64,000 nt of DNA from Micrococcales bacterium (GTDB taxonomy: Bacteria > Actinomycetota > Actinomycetes > S36-B12 > UBA10799), in NCBI GenBank assembly GCA_016703125.1, contig JADJCR010000002.1:310001-374000 (forward strand), written 5' to 3'. Below the pieces are notes generated by a model. That model saw only the letters and a list, made by a program, of their open reading frames with translations, ran no database searches and was not told the origin of the DNA. Shown here in pieces: positions 33,186 to 41,160 of this stretch; the stretch's first letter is position 1; each line of letters opens with the position of its first letter. The translations under genes were made by a program, and so were the position numbers.

Positions 33186-34549
33186 TCTCGATCCTGCCCA
33201 GCCGCGACGATCCCACGGTCGCCAGCGGCAGCGAGGTGGCCGGCGGGCCGGCCGGATCGCGGGTACGGCTGGGGGTGACTTGGTGGAACGCCTACCGCGT
33301 ACTGATCGTGATGACCGCCACCGCAGCTGCGGTCGGATACCTGTCCAAGGCGCATTGCCTGCTCAACGGTTGGGGCGCCGGCAAGTACACCCACCTGTGC
33401 TATTCCGACATCCCGCCGCTGTACCACCTGCGCGGACTGGCCGACGGGGCGGTGCCCTACGTCAGCGACCTCCCCGCCGATCAGGTTCTGGAGTATCCCG
33501 CGCTCACCGGCGTCTTCGTCTACCTCGCCGCTCGGCTGACCCCGGCGGGCAGCACCCTGTGGTTCTTCAACGTCAACGTCCTGCTGCTGCTCGTGTGCTG
33601 GATCATCGCCGTCCTCGCCACCGCCGTGGCCTCCCGCAGCCGGCCCTGGGACGCGGCGATGATAGCGCTCGCGCCGGGCATCATCATGTCCGGGACCGTG
33701 AACTGGGACCTTCTGCCGGTGGCGCTAGTCGCGGTGTCGGTGGCGCTGTGGGCCCGCGACCGGCCCTGGTGGGCCGGGGTTTTCCTGGGATTGGGGATCG
33801 CTGCGAAGTTCTACCCGCTGCTCCTGCTCGGCCCGATGTTCCTGCTGTGCTGGCGCGCCCGCGCGTGGCGGGCCTTCGGACGGTACCTGGCCGGCGCGGT
33901 GGTGGCCTGGCTGGTCGTGAACGTCCCCTTCATGCTGGCCGGTTTCGACGGGTGGGCCCGCTTCTACACATTCAGCCGGGAACGCGGTGAAGACTTCGGT
34001 TCGATCTGGCTGGCACTGACCACCTCTGGCCACCAGGTTCCCGCCGACCGCCTCAACACTGTGGCCACCGGGCTGTTCCTCCTGCTGTGTGCCGGGATCG
34101 CCCTGCTGATCTGGCGGGCTCCCATCACCCCCCGGGTGGGACAGGTGATGTTCCTCGTGGTCGCTGCTTTCCTCATCACCAACAAGGTGTACTCCCCGCA
34201 GTACGTGGTGTGGCTGATCCCGCTGGCAGTACTGGCCCGCCCCCGCTGGCGCGACTTCCTCATCTGGCAGGCCGGGCAGGCGGTGTACTTCGTCGCGGTG
34301 TGGCTGTACCTCGCCGGCCTCGACGAAGGGGCCAAGGGGCTGTCCAAGGAGGCCTACGCGGTGGCGATCCTCATCCAGATCGGTGTCACGGTGTGGTTCT
34401 CGGGCATGGTCGTACGCGACGTACTGCGCCCGCGCCACGATCCGGTCCGCAACGACGGCGCCGGGGTCCTCGATCCGCTCGCCGGGCCGCTGTCCCGGCC
34501 TACGGGCTCGGCGACACCGCCGGCGGTGACGCCGCCGCCGGCTGGGTAG
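33182..34549 (+). CDS. Polytopic glycosyltransferase family 87 (DUF2029) protein
   Basis: 455-residue membrane protein with about ten helices. Features are an early extracytoplasmic loop with the aspartate-bearing CYSDIPPLYHLRGL, the EYPALTG segment, and WDLLPVALVAVSVALWARDR, matching GT87-type polyprenol-phosphate-mannose-dependent enzymes (Rv0051 relatives). It starts by ATGA overlap with the racemase-like gene. The 3' 50 nt overlap the convergent PBP gene, which makes a Pro/Thr-rich tail. Confidence 0.85.
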   Translation: MISILPSRDDPTVASGSEVAGGPAGSRVRLGVTWWNAYRVLIVMTATAAAVGYLSKAHCLLNGWGAGKYTHLCYSDIPPLYHLRGLADGAVPYVSDLPADQVLEYPALTGVFVYLAARLTPAGSTLWFFNVNVLLLLVCWIIAVLATAVASRSRPWDAAMIALAPGIIMSGTVNWDLLPVALVAVSVALWARDRPWWAGVFLGLGIAAKFYPLLLLGPMFLLCWRARAWRAFGRYLAGAVVAWLVVNVPFMLAGFDGWARFYTFSRERGEDFGSIWLALTTSGHQVPADRLNTVATGLFLLLCAGIALLIWRAPITPRVGQVMFLVVAAFLITNKVYSPQYVVWLIPLAVLARPRWRDFLIWQAGQAVYFVAVWLYLAGLDEGAKGLSKEAYAVAILIQIGVTVWFSGMVVRDVLRPRHDPVRNDGAGVLDPLAGPLSRPTGSATPPAVTPPPAG

Positions 34550-36644
34550 GCGAGACCGGGGGCTGCGTCGCGGGTGACTCAGTTGCCTGGGTCGGGGTGG
34601 GTGATGCCGTACGCGTCGGCCGGGGGGACTTCGAGGTGGCACCCGACGGTGTCGCCGTCAGCGAGGGCGACACGGATGCGCTCGGTGAGACGGTGGTGGT
34701 CGGCGACGGGGCCACCGATCCGGACCCCACCCAGGTACCCGGCATCGGGAAGGTCTCCACAGGCTGCCCCTCGAGGGCCCCCCGCATGTACGCCGTCCAC
34801 ATCTGGGCCGGGAACGAGCCACCGGTGACACTCGACAAGCCACCGGTACCCTCCAGCGTGACCATGTTGCCGGCCTTGTCGGACTTGGCCATCATCACCG
34901 CGGTGGCCAACTGCGGGGTGTACCCCACGTACCACGCGGACATGTTGTTGTCCGTCGTCCCGGTCTTGCCCGCCGACGGCCGTCCCAGGCCCAGCGCGGT
35001 CGTACCCGTACCCACGTTGACCACCTGCTGCAGAGCGAAGTTGACGTTGTCCATGACGTCCTCGTCGAACTCCCGCTCGGTGCTCGGGATGAACTCGTAG
35101 TCCACCTGCTTGTCCGGGGTCTTCACCTCCTGGATCATCGACAGGTCCGCGCGCTCCCCGCGGGCGGCGAACGTCGAATACGCATGGGCCATGTCCAGCG
35201 CGGTCGGCGAGGCGGTGCCCAGCACGGTCGTCGGGTCTGCGCGCAGGCCGGTGGTGTCCTTCGGCACCCCGGCGCGGATCGCGGCCTTGCGCACATTGTC
35301 GGTGCCCACGGTCAGCCCCAGTTCGACGTAAGGGGTGTTGATGGAGTTCTCAGTGGCCTTGAGCAGGGTCACGATCCCGTAACTGGTGTTGCCGTAGTTC
35401 TGCAGGGTGTAGCCCTGGATGGTGCGCGGCGAGCTGCCGTCCCACGTGGAGTAGAGGCTGATCCCGTCCTCGAGGGCGGCTGCCAGTGCGAACGGCTTGA
35501 ACGTCGATCCCGCCAGCGCGGTGGCCTGGGTGGCGTCGTTGAGCTGGTTGCGCAGGTAGTTCCGCCCGCCGTACAGCGCCACGACCTCTCCGGTCCCCGG
35601 CCGGACACTGGCCAGGCCTATACGCAAGCCCTCGGTGTTGTACGTGGGTCCGTATTGGTCGACGGCCGCGATGGCTGCGTCCTGTGCCTGCTTGTTGATC
35701 GTTGTGGTGACCCGGTACCCGTTGAGGTTGATGTCGTCATCGGTGTACCCGAGGTCGAGCAGTGCTTGGTGGGACGACTCCAGCAGGTAGCCGTTGGTGC
35801 CCTTGTAGTAGTTGTAGGCACCGCTCCACGGCAACGGCTCGGGGAAGACCAACTGGTCCGCCTGCGCCTGTGTGAGCCCGCCGGTCTCCACCATGCCGGC
35901 CACCACGTAGTCCCAGCGTTGCTGAAGATCGCTCTGGCCCTTCTTGCTGGCGTAGAACGACGGTGCGCGGATGATCGCGGCCAGGTAGGCGGATTCGGCC
36001 GCATCCAACTTTGCCGCGGTCTTGCCGAAGTAGGCCTGGGATGCCGCCTGGATCCCGTACGCGCCCCGACCGTAGTAGATGGTGTTCAGGTAGTCGGCCA
36101 GGATGTCGTCCTTGCTGGCCTGTGTCTCCAGCCTGACCGACAGTACGAGTTCCTTGAACTTGCGTGTGAACGACTGCTCCTGGGTGAGGTAGGCGTTCTT
36201 CGCGTACTGCTGCGTGATCGTCGAGGCACCCTGCGTGGTGCCACCGGTGAGGTTGTTCCACGTCGCGCGGATCAGGCCCTTGGGGTCGAAACCGCCGTGG
36301 CTGTAGTAGCCCCGGTCCTCCGCGGCCAGGATGGCGGCCTGCATCTCCGGCGAGATCCGGTCGATCGGAACGCTGGTCCGGTTCGCCTCGCCGATGCGCC
36401 CGATCTCGGTCTTGCCGTCGTCGTAGTAGATCCGCGTGGTCTGCGCGACGGCCAGGTCGTTGGGTTTGGGGATCTGGATGGTGGCCACAGCCACCCCCAG
36501 CCCGATGAAGGCCACAACGATCAGCGTCCCGACGATGCCCAGCGTGAGCTTCCACGACGGCAGCCAGCGGCGCACGCCGCTCTTGCCCGCCCGCGGGTAG
36601 TCGATCCACCGCCGTTTGACCTTGGCGGAGGCCTTTTTCGCCAT
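34500..36644 (-). CDS. ponA: Class A penicillin-binding protein (PonA-like)
   Basis: 714-residue bifunctional transglycosylase/transpeptidase. A basic cytoplasmic segment and a membrane helix (about 33-57) precede the GT51 domain with catalytic E109 (EDRGYYSHGG) and GASTITQQ (139-146). The transpeptidase domain has SxxK at S380-TFK, SxN at 434-436 (SIN) and KTG at 560-562. A Ser/Pro/Thr-rich tail of about 75 residues ends the protein. GAGGAT precedes the ATG. It is the counterpart of mycobacterial ponA1 in the same neighbourhood of DUF5318, PadR and Ino1. The C-terminal coding end overlaps GT87 for 50 nt. Confidence 0.95.
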   Translation of the reverse strand: MAKKASAKVKRRWIDYPRAGKSGVRRWLPSWKLTLGIVGTLIVVAFIGLGVAVATIQIPKPNDLAVAQTTRIYYDDGKTEIGRIGEANRTSVPIDRISPEMQAAILAAEDRGYYSHGGFDPKGLIRATWNNLTGGTTQGASTITQQYAKNAYLTQEQSFTRKFKELVLSVRLETQASKDDILADYLNTIYYGRGAYGIQAASQAYFGKTAAKLDAAESAYLAAIIRAPSFYASKKGQSDLQQRWDYVVAGMVETGGLTQAQADQLVFPEPLPWSGAYNYYKGTNGYLLESSHQALLDLGYTDDDINLNGYRVTTTINKQAQDAAIAAVDQYGPTYNTEGLRIGLASVRPGTGEVVALYGGRNYLRNQLNDATQATALAGSTFKPFALAAALEDGISLYSTWDGSSPRTIQGYTLQNYGNTSYGIVTLLKATENSINTPYVELGLTVGTDNVRKAAIRAGVPKDTTGLRADPTTVLGTASPTALDMAHAYSTFAARGERADLSMIQEVKTPDKQVDYEFIPSTEREFDEDVMDNVNFALQQVVNVGTGTTALGLGRPSAGKTGTTDNNMSAWYVGYTPQLATAVMMAKSDKAGNMVTLEGTGGLSSVTGGSFPAQMWTAYMRGALEGQPVETFPMPGTWVGSGSVAPSPTTTVSPSASVSPSLTATPSGATSKSPRPTRTASPTPTQATESPATQPPVSPTQPAAASPPAVSPSP

Positions 36645-36707
36645 GTAACTATCCTCGTTCCTCAATCCCACCTGTACTCAGACGTCGCGCGGCGCGGCGC
36701 GGTGCCG

Positions 36708-37220
36708 TCAGGTGTCGCCCTTGCGCACCCGTAGTGCCGGACGGGGAACCCCGTCCCCGAGCACGTAACTGCGCAGGCGGAAATGCCAGTGGCAGTCGGG
36801 GCAGACCTCGACTTCGTCGACGCGGAACTGGCCGTGTTCACCGGCCATCTCGTCGATCTCGGCAGCCGAGTGCTGCCGGCCCGTGTAGTCCCCCAGTTCG
36901 TCCCCCCACGTGTAGCGCAGCAGCACCATGTTCGATCCCTGGCACCACGGGCACTTCTCCTCGCGCGCGGTGCCGTGGTACTTGGCCGCCCGGAGCAAGT
37001 CCGGATGCGGATCCAGGTTGTCACTGGCACCGGTGGCGGTGAGCACCAACTTGCCCAGCGCCCGCCTTCTCTGCAGTGTGTAGTCGACCACCCGTCGCGG
37101 TGTGCGGGGGTCGTCGACATCCTCCGGTTCGGCCAGTTCCGGACGCGGGCGCGGCGGTTTGCTCGGTGCACCCAGCACCTTGCTCCCACGCACAGTCCCC
37201 TGTGCCCGCATCTCGGCCAT
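36708..37220 (-). CDS. DUF5318 family zinc-ribbon protein
   Basis: 170-residue protein. The middle matches DUF5318 with RRVVDYTLQRRRALGKLVL, HPDLLRAAKYHG, and a zinc ribbon of CPWC and CPDC separated by about 55 residues (KCPWCQGSNMVLL ... EVCPDCHWHFRLRSYVLG). It is the equivalent of Rv0049, next to ponA. A charged, Pro-rich N-terminus of about 40 residues precedes. It ends 63 nt from the ponA start; likely co-transcribed. Function is unknown, possibly nucleic-acid or protein binding. Confidence 0.85.
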   Translation of the reverse strand: MAEMRAQGTVRGSKVLGAPSKPPRPRPELAEPEDVDDPRTPRRVVDYTLQRRRALGKLVLTATGASDNLDPHPDLLRAAKYHGTAREEKCPWCQGSNMVLLRYTWGDELGDYTGRQHSAAEIDEMAGEHGQFRVDEVEVCPDCHWHFRLRSYVLGDGVPRPALRVRKGDT

Positions 37221-37335
37221 GCCCCCAGGGTAGGTGGTAAACCCCCGGCTCACACCCGCCGTGTTAGCAACTTCACGCGCCGCGCGGTTAACCAGGGGGA
37301 TGCTTGCGCGATGCCGCAAGTCCATCTATTCTATA

Positions 37336-37348
37336 TATCGACGCGATA
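37336..37348. promoter_or_regulatory. Possible PadR operator
   Basis: TATCGACGCGATA is a palindrome (5-bp arms, 3-nt centre) in the AT-rich gap upstream of padR and ino1. PadR regulators often bind their own promoter. Confidence 0.4.
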
Positions 37349-37382
37349 CATCTCGTCGAATCAAGCGGATGGAGGATCATCG

Positions 37383-37985
37383 GTGGCTGCCGCCAAGCGT
37401 GCCCACGTACTCCAGTTCGCCGTGCTCGGCCTGCTGCACGAGGGGCCGATGCACGGATACGAGTTGCGCAAGCGGCTCAACGGTGTGCTCGGGACGTTCC
37501 GCGCCATCTCCTACGGCTCGTTGTACCCCTGCCTGAAGGACATGCTGGCCGCTGGGTCGATCGCCGAGGACGGCCCTGCCGACGCCGGCGCCCCGGCCCT
37601 GTCTGGGCGCCGCGCGCGCATCGTCTACAAGCTCACCCCCGAAGGCAAGGATCGCTTCCAGGCCTGGCTCGGTGAAGCCGGGCCCGAGGCCTACGAGGAC
37701 GAACTGTTCGGGGTGCACCTGGCCTTCTTCGGCCGGACCGACCGCGACATCCGGCTGCGGATCCTGCTGGGACGGCGCAACCGCCTCGAGGAGCGTTTGG
37801 CCACCCTGCGCAGCAACCTGGCCAAGCGCCGTGAACGACTTGACGAGTGGACCCTGACCCTGCAGCAGCACGGTCTGGACAGCGTCGAGCGGGAGGTCGA
37901 TTGGCTCTCCCAACTCATTGATCAGGAAATCGACGGCAACTCGCCGTCCTCATCGTCGACCGGCACCGAGCCGGCGAGCAAGTAA
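37383..37985 (+). CDS. PadR-family transcriptional regulator
   Basis: 200-residue regulator. The N-terminal winged helix has LQFAVLGLLHEGPMHGYELRKRL and ISYGSLYPCLKDMLAAGSI, the standard PadR pattern, and a C-terminal PadR-C helical domain with long basic/hydrophobic helices (RNRLEERLATLRSNLAKRRERLDEW) for dimerisation. A GGAGGA ribosome binding site serves the GTG. It is followed 9 nt later by ino1 and is the counterpart of Rv0047c, so it may control inositol synthesis. Confidence 0.9.
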   Translation: MAAAKRAHVLQFAVLGLLHEGPMHGYELRKRLNGVLGTFRAISYGSLYPCLKDMLAAGSIAEDGPADAGAPALSGRRARIVYKLTPEGKDRFQAWLGEAGPEAYEDELFGVHLAFFGRTDRDIRLRILLGRRNRLEERLATLRSNLAKRRERLDEWTLTLQQHGLDSVEREVDWLSQLIDQEIDGNSPSSSSTGTEPASK

Positions 37986-37994
37986 GGAGAACGA

Positions 37995-39071
37995 ATGTCT
38001 ATTCGTGTCGCCATCGTCGGTGTCGGTAACTGTGCCGCGTCACTGATACAGGGCGTCGAGTACTACAAGGACGCCGACCCGCAGGGCAAGGTCCCTGGGC
38101 TCATGCACGTGAAGTTCGGGCCGTACCACGTGTCCGACATCGAGTGGGTCGCTGCTTTCGATGTGGATGCCAAGAAGGTGGGCCAGGACCTCGCACACGC
38201 GATCTCGGCCAGTGAGAACAACACGATCAAGATCTGCGACGTGCCCCCCACCGGCATCACCGTCCAGCGGGGCCACACCTACGACGGCCTCGGCAAGTAC
38301 TACCGCGAGATGATCACCGAGTCCGACGACGAGCCGGCGGACATCGTCGCGACGCTCAAGGCCACCAAGGCCGACGTCCTCGTGTGCTACTTGCCGGTCG
38401 GTTCCGAGCAGGCTGCGAAGTTCTACGCCCAGTGCGCCATCGATGCCGGGGTCGCCTTCGTCAACGCGCTGCCGGTGTTCATCGCCGGTACGCCGGAGTG
38501 GGCCAAGAAGTTCGAGGACGCGGGTGTGCCGATCGTCGGCGACGACATCAAGTCGCAGGTAGGTGCCACCATCACCCACCGGGTGCTGGCCAAGTTGTTC
38601 GAGGACCGCGGCGTGACCGTGGACCGGACCTACCAGCTCAACGTCGGCGGGAACATGGACTTCATGAACATGCTCGAGCGCGAGCGCCTGGAGTCCAAGA
38701 AGATCTCCAAGACGCAATCGGTCACCTCGCAACTGGTCGGCGACATGCCCGCCCGCAACGTGCACATCGGACCGAGCGACTACGTCGCCTGGCTCGATGA
38801 CCGCAAGTGGGCCTTCGTGCGCCTCGAGGGCCGCAACTTCGGTGACGTGCCGCTGAGCCTGGAGTACAAGCTCGAGGTGTGGGACTCGCCCAACAGCGCC
38901 GGCATCATCATCGATGCCATCCGCGCGGCGAAGATCGCCAAGGACCGCGGCATCGGTGGTCCGATCCTGTCCGCGTCGAGTTACTTCATGAAGTCGCCGC
39001 CGGTGCAGTACTCCGACGACGAGGCCCGCGAGGCCGTGGAGAACTTCATCGCCGGCACCGTCGAGCGCTGA
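37995..39071 (+). CDS. ino1: Inositol-1-phosphate synthase
   Basis: 358-residue L-myo-inositol-1-phosphate synthase, which makes inositol 1-phosphate from glucose 6-phosphate for phosphatidylinositol and mycothiol. The NAD-binding GVGNCAASLIQG opens the protein; the catalytic region includes GDDIKSQVGATITHRVLA, LNVGGNMDFMNM and SKKISKTQSVTSQL. It is the shorter actinobacterial form without the eukaryotic insert. AAGGAGAACGA gives a good ribosome binding site. A long GC-rich hairpin terminator follows. Confidence 0.97.
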   Translation: MSIRVAIVGVGNCAASLIQGVEYYKDADPQGKVPGLMHVKFGPYHVSDIEWVAAFDVDAKKVGQDLAHAISASENNTIKICDVPPTGITVQRGHTYDGLGKYYREMITESDDEPADIVATLKATKADVLVCYLPVGSEQAAKFYAQCAIDAGVAFVNALPVFIAGTPEWAKKFEDAGVPIVGDDIKSQVGATITHRVLAKLFEDRGVTVDRTYQLNVGGNMDFMNMLERERLESKKISKTQSVTSQLVGDMPARNVHIGPSDYVAWLDDRKWAFVRLEGRNFGDVPLSLEYKLEVWDSPNSAGIIIDAIRAAKIAKDRGIGGPILSASSYFMKSPPVQYSDDEAREAVENFIAGTVER

Positions 39072-39081
39072 TCAGAAGGAC

Positions 39082-39121
39082 CTCGAAGGGCCCGCTCCCG
39101 CACCGGGGGCGGGCCTTCGAG
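39082..39121 (+). terminator. Hairpin terminator after ino1
   Basis: CTCGAAGGGCCCGCTCCC pairs with GGGGGCGGGCCTTCGAG across a short loop, giving a GC-rich stem of about 17 bp. No U tract follows. Confidence 0.85.
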
Positions 39122-39133
39122 CATGATGGATGC

Positions 39134-39280
39134 ATGACGCAGCCGGTCGCACACTCCTGTCCGTACTGCCACCTGAGGTTCCTGCTCCACAACGAGGTGA
39201 AGGACCACATCGCCCACGATCATCCGGAGCATGCGAAGGTCGCGGCCAGCGCCGAGATCCACGAGATGCCCCGCGGCTGA
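39134..39280 (+). CDS. Small zinc-finger-like protein
   Basis: 48-residue protein with CPYC, 12 residues, then H-x4-H in VKDHIAHDH, a C2H2-type zinc-finger pattern with a following EHAKV helix. Small single-finger proteins of this kind occur in actinobacteria and may bind nucleic acid or protein. It lies just downstream of the ino1 terminator and has a weak GGATG-type ribosome binding site. Confidence 0.7.
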   Translation: MTQPVAHSCPYCHLRFLLHNEVKDHIAHDHPEHAKVAASAEIHEMPRG

Positions 39281-39298
39281 GCAGCGCCGCACCGGCGT

Positions 39299-39318
39299 TG
39301 CCCGGCTGTTGCCGGGCA
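39299..39318. terminator. Convergent hairpin terminator
   Basis: TGCCCGGC-TGTT-GCCGGGCA is a perfect 8-bp stem with a 4-nt loop between the zinc-finger gene and the convergent RsbRD-like gene; it could stop both. Confidence 0.7.
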
Positions 39319-39335
39319 CTCACGTTCGGATGGGG

Positions 39336-39791
39336 CTAGGAGCCAGTTCCATCGAACAGCGCGGACAGGTCCAGTGAGGGGACGTGCCGCTCGCTGGCCA
39401 GCGAGACGTACTTGCGGGCAAGTGCGTCCTTGCCGAAGCCCAGCACAGTGCTCAGCAATCCGATCGCCTCGGGCAGTTCGGCAGGCGGCCCGGCGGCGAC
39501 GACCCGCCGCCACATCGCCTCCTCCAGTGCGTTGTAGGCGGTCTGCACCTCGAAGATGTCGAAACCCTGGTTGAAGCGCTCGACGGCGACCGCCTCCGAG
39601 AACTCACTCATCTCGGCGAGGTTCCGGGTGGCGATGGCATCCACGACGAGGCGGAACAGATCTGCCAGACGCTGCCTGGTGAACTGCTCCCCGGCGGCCT
39701 CGTAGTGAGCGATGTGGGAGCGTTGGAGCGCGGCGTAGGCCTCATCCAGGACACCAGATTCACCGTCCACCAGCAGTGCATCAAGATTCAT
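39336..39791 (-). CDS. Stand-alone RsbRD-N-like sensor domain protein
   Basis: 151-residue mostly alpha-helical protein. The segment RQRLADLFRLVVDAIATRNLAEMSEFSEAVAVERFNQGF with DIFEVQTAYNALEEAMW matches the RsbRD N-terminal domain found in stressosome RsbR paralogues and some histidine kinases. No STAS or kinase domain follows, so it would act as a free sensor or scaffold. A GGAGGAG ribosome binding site lies before the ATG. Its partner is not in the window, apart from the PP2C phosphatase at 3.2 kb. Confidence 0.65.
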   Translation of the reverse strand: MNLDALLVDGESGVLDEAYAALQRSHIAHYEAAGEQFTRQRLADLFRLVVDAIATRNLAEMSEFSEAVAVERFNQGFDIFEVQTAYNALEEAMWRRVVAAGPPAELPEAIGLLSTVLGFGKDALARKYVSLASERHVPSLDLSALFDGTGS

Positions 39792-39900
39792 GGCGCGACT
39801 CCTCCTCAGTTCCCCCCCATCCTTTCACAGGCCGCCTGTCGGCCCGGCGCCTCGTCCACGCAGCACTGGCGGCGTGGCCGGCCCCGATAGCCTTGCCCGC

Positions 39901-41160
39901 GTGACCCACCCGCTCAAGGCCGCCCTGGGGTCACCCCTCTACCGGAGGTTGCTGGCGATCCGGCTCACCGGACAGGCCGGCGACGGCATGCTGCAGTCAG
40001 CCCTGGCCACCTTCGTGCTCTTCTCCCCGGAACGACAGGCCAGTGCGTCGGCCATCGCCGCGGCATTCGCCATCCTCGCGCTGCCCTACTCATTGATCGG
40101 ACCGTTCACCGGAGTCCTGCTGGACCGTTGGCGCCGGCAACGGGTGCTGCTGTGGGGCAACCTCGCCCGCGCCGTGAGCATGATCCCGGTTATTGGCTTC
40201 ACCGCCGCCGGTGATTCCGGCGCCGGGCTCGGGATCAGCGTGCTCGCCGCGATCGGGATCAACCGCTTCGTCCTCGCCGGGTTGTCCGCAGCCGTGCCCC
40301 TGACCGTTCCGGAGTCCAGCCTGACCACCGCGAACGCGATCGCACCCACCGCCGGCACCATGGCGGCGGCACTGGCGGCGTTCCTGGGCGTGGGCCTGCG
40401 ACAGGCGCTGGGCGGCGACGACACCGGCTCGGTCGTTGTGCTGTGCGTGACCGCGGGCGTGTTCGTCGTCGCCGGGCTGCTGGCCACGCGGGTGCACCGG
40501 CTCGAGTTCGGCCCACTGCCCGGGGAGCACTCCCAGACCGCCCGGCAGGTGTTGCGCGGCCTCGGTGACGGCGCCCACCAGTTGTGGCACCGGCCCCCTG
40601 CCCGCAACGCGATCATCATGGTCAGCGCCCAGCGCATCGCGATCGGTGCGGGCACGGTCATCGCGGTGCTGCTCCTGCGGCTGCAGCTGAACCCGCCGCA
40701 GGAGACCGACCAGGCGCTCAACGAACTGGCCTTCATGCTGGGGGCGGCCGCAGCCGGAGCGCTGCTGGGGGCCGTGATCACCCCCGCGGTCGCGCGGCGC
40801 ATCGGGCCGGTCATGTGGACCTCGGCGTCGTACGCCCTGGCCGGAGTGGTCGCCTGGTTCGGGGTCGCGACCGCCACGGTCGCCAGCCTGATCCTGGCCG
40901 GCCTGTTCATCGGGTTCGCCGGCCAGGTGTCGAAGGTCTGCGGCGACACCTTGGTACAGGAGTGGATCGACGAGGGCAACCGCGGGCGCGTGTTCGCCCT
41001 CTACGACGTCGCCGTCAACGTGGCCCTGGTCTCCGGGGTCGTCTTCGTCGCTTCACTGGACCCGCAGGCCACCAACGCCGGGCTCACAGCAGCTGCCATC
41101 GGCTTGGGCCTGATCGCGAGCGCGCTGCTGTACGTGCGAACCCGGGTGCCGTCGCCTTAG
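39901..41160 (+). CDS. Major facilitator superfamily transporter
   Basis: 419-residue membrane protein with about twelve helices. LLDRWRRQRVLLWGN between helices 2 and 3 carries the MFS loop signature and RGRVFALYDVAVN lies late in the second half, as in RhtB-unrelated actinobacterial exporters. Substrate unknown. TAGCCT (39888-39893) then 7 nt to the GTG suggests a leaderless message. Its stop overlaps the convergent CCA transferase stop by 4 nt. Confidence 0.85.
   Translation: MTHPLKAALGSPLYRRLLAIRLTGQAGDGMLQSALATFVLFSPERQASASAIAAAFAILALPYSLIGPFTGVLLDRWRRQRVLLWGNLARAVSMIPVIGFTAAGDSGAGLGISVLAAIGINRFVLAGLSAAVPLTVPESSLTTANAIAPTAGTMAAALAAFLGVGLRQALGGDDTGSVVVLCVTAGVFVVAGLLATRVHRLEFGPLPGEHSQTARQVLRGLGDGAHQLWHRPPARNAIIMVSAQRIAIGAGTVIAVLLLRLQLNPPQETDQALNELAFMLGAAAAGALLGAVITPAVARRIGPVMWTSASYALAGVVAWFGVATATVASLILAGLFIGFAGQVSKVCGDTLVQEWIDEGNRGRVFALYDVAVNVALVSGVVFVASLDPQATNAGLTAAAIGLGLIASALLYVRTRVPSP

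Noticed and set aside
39134..39280. Zinc-finger ORF as a toxin or antitoxin
   Set aside because: No partner gene overlaps or adjoins on the same strand, and the neighbour is convergent with a terminator between.
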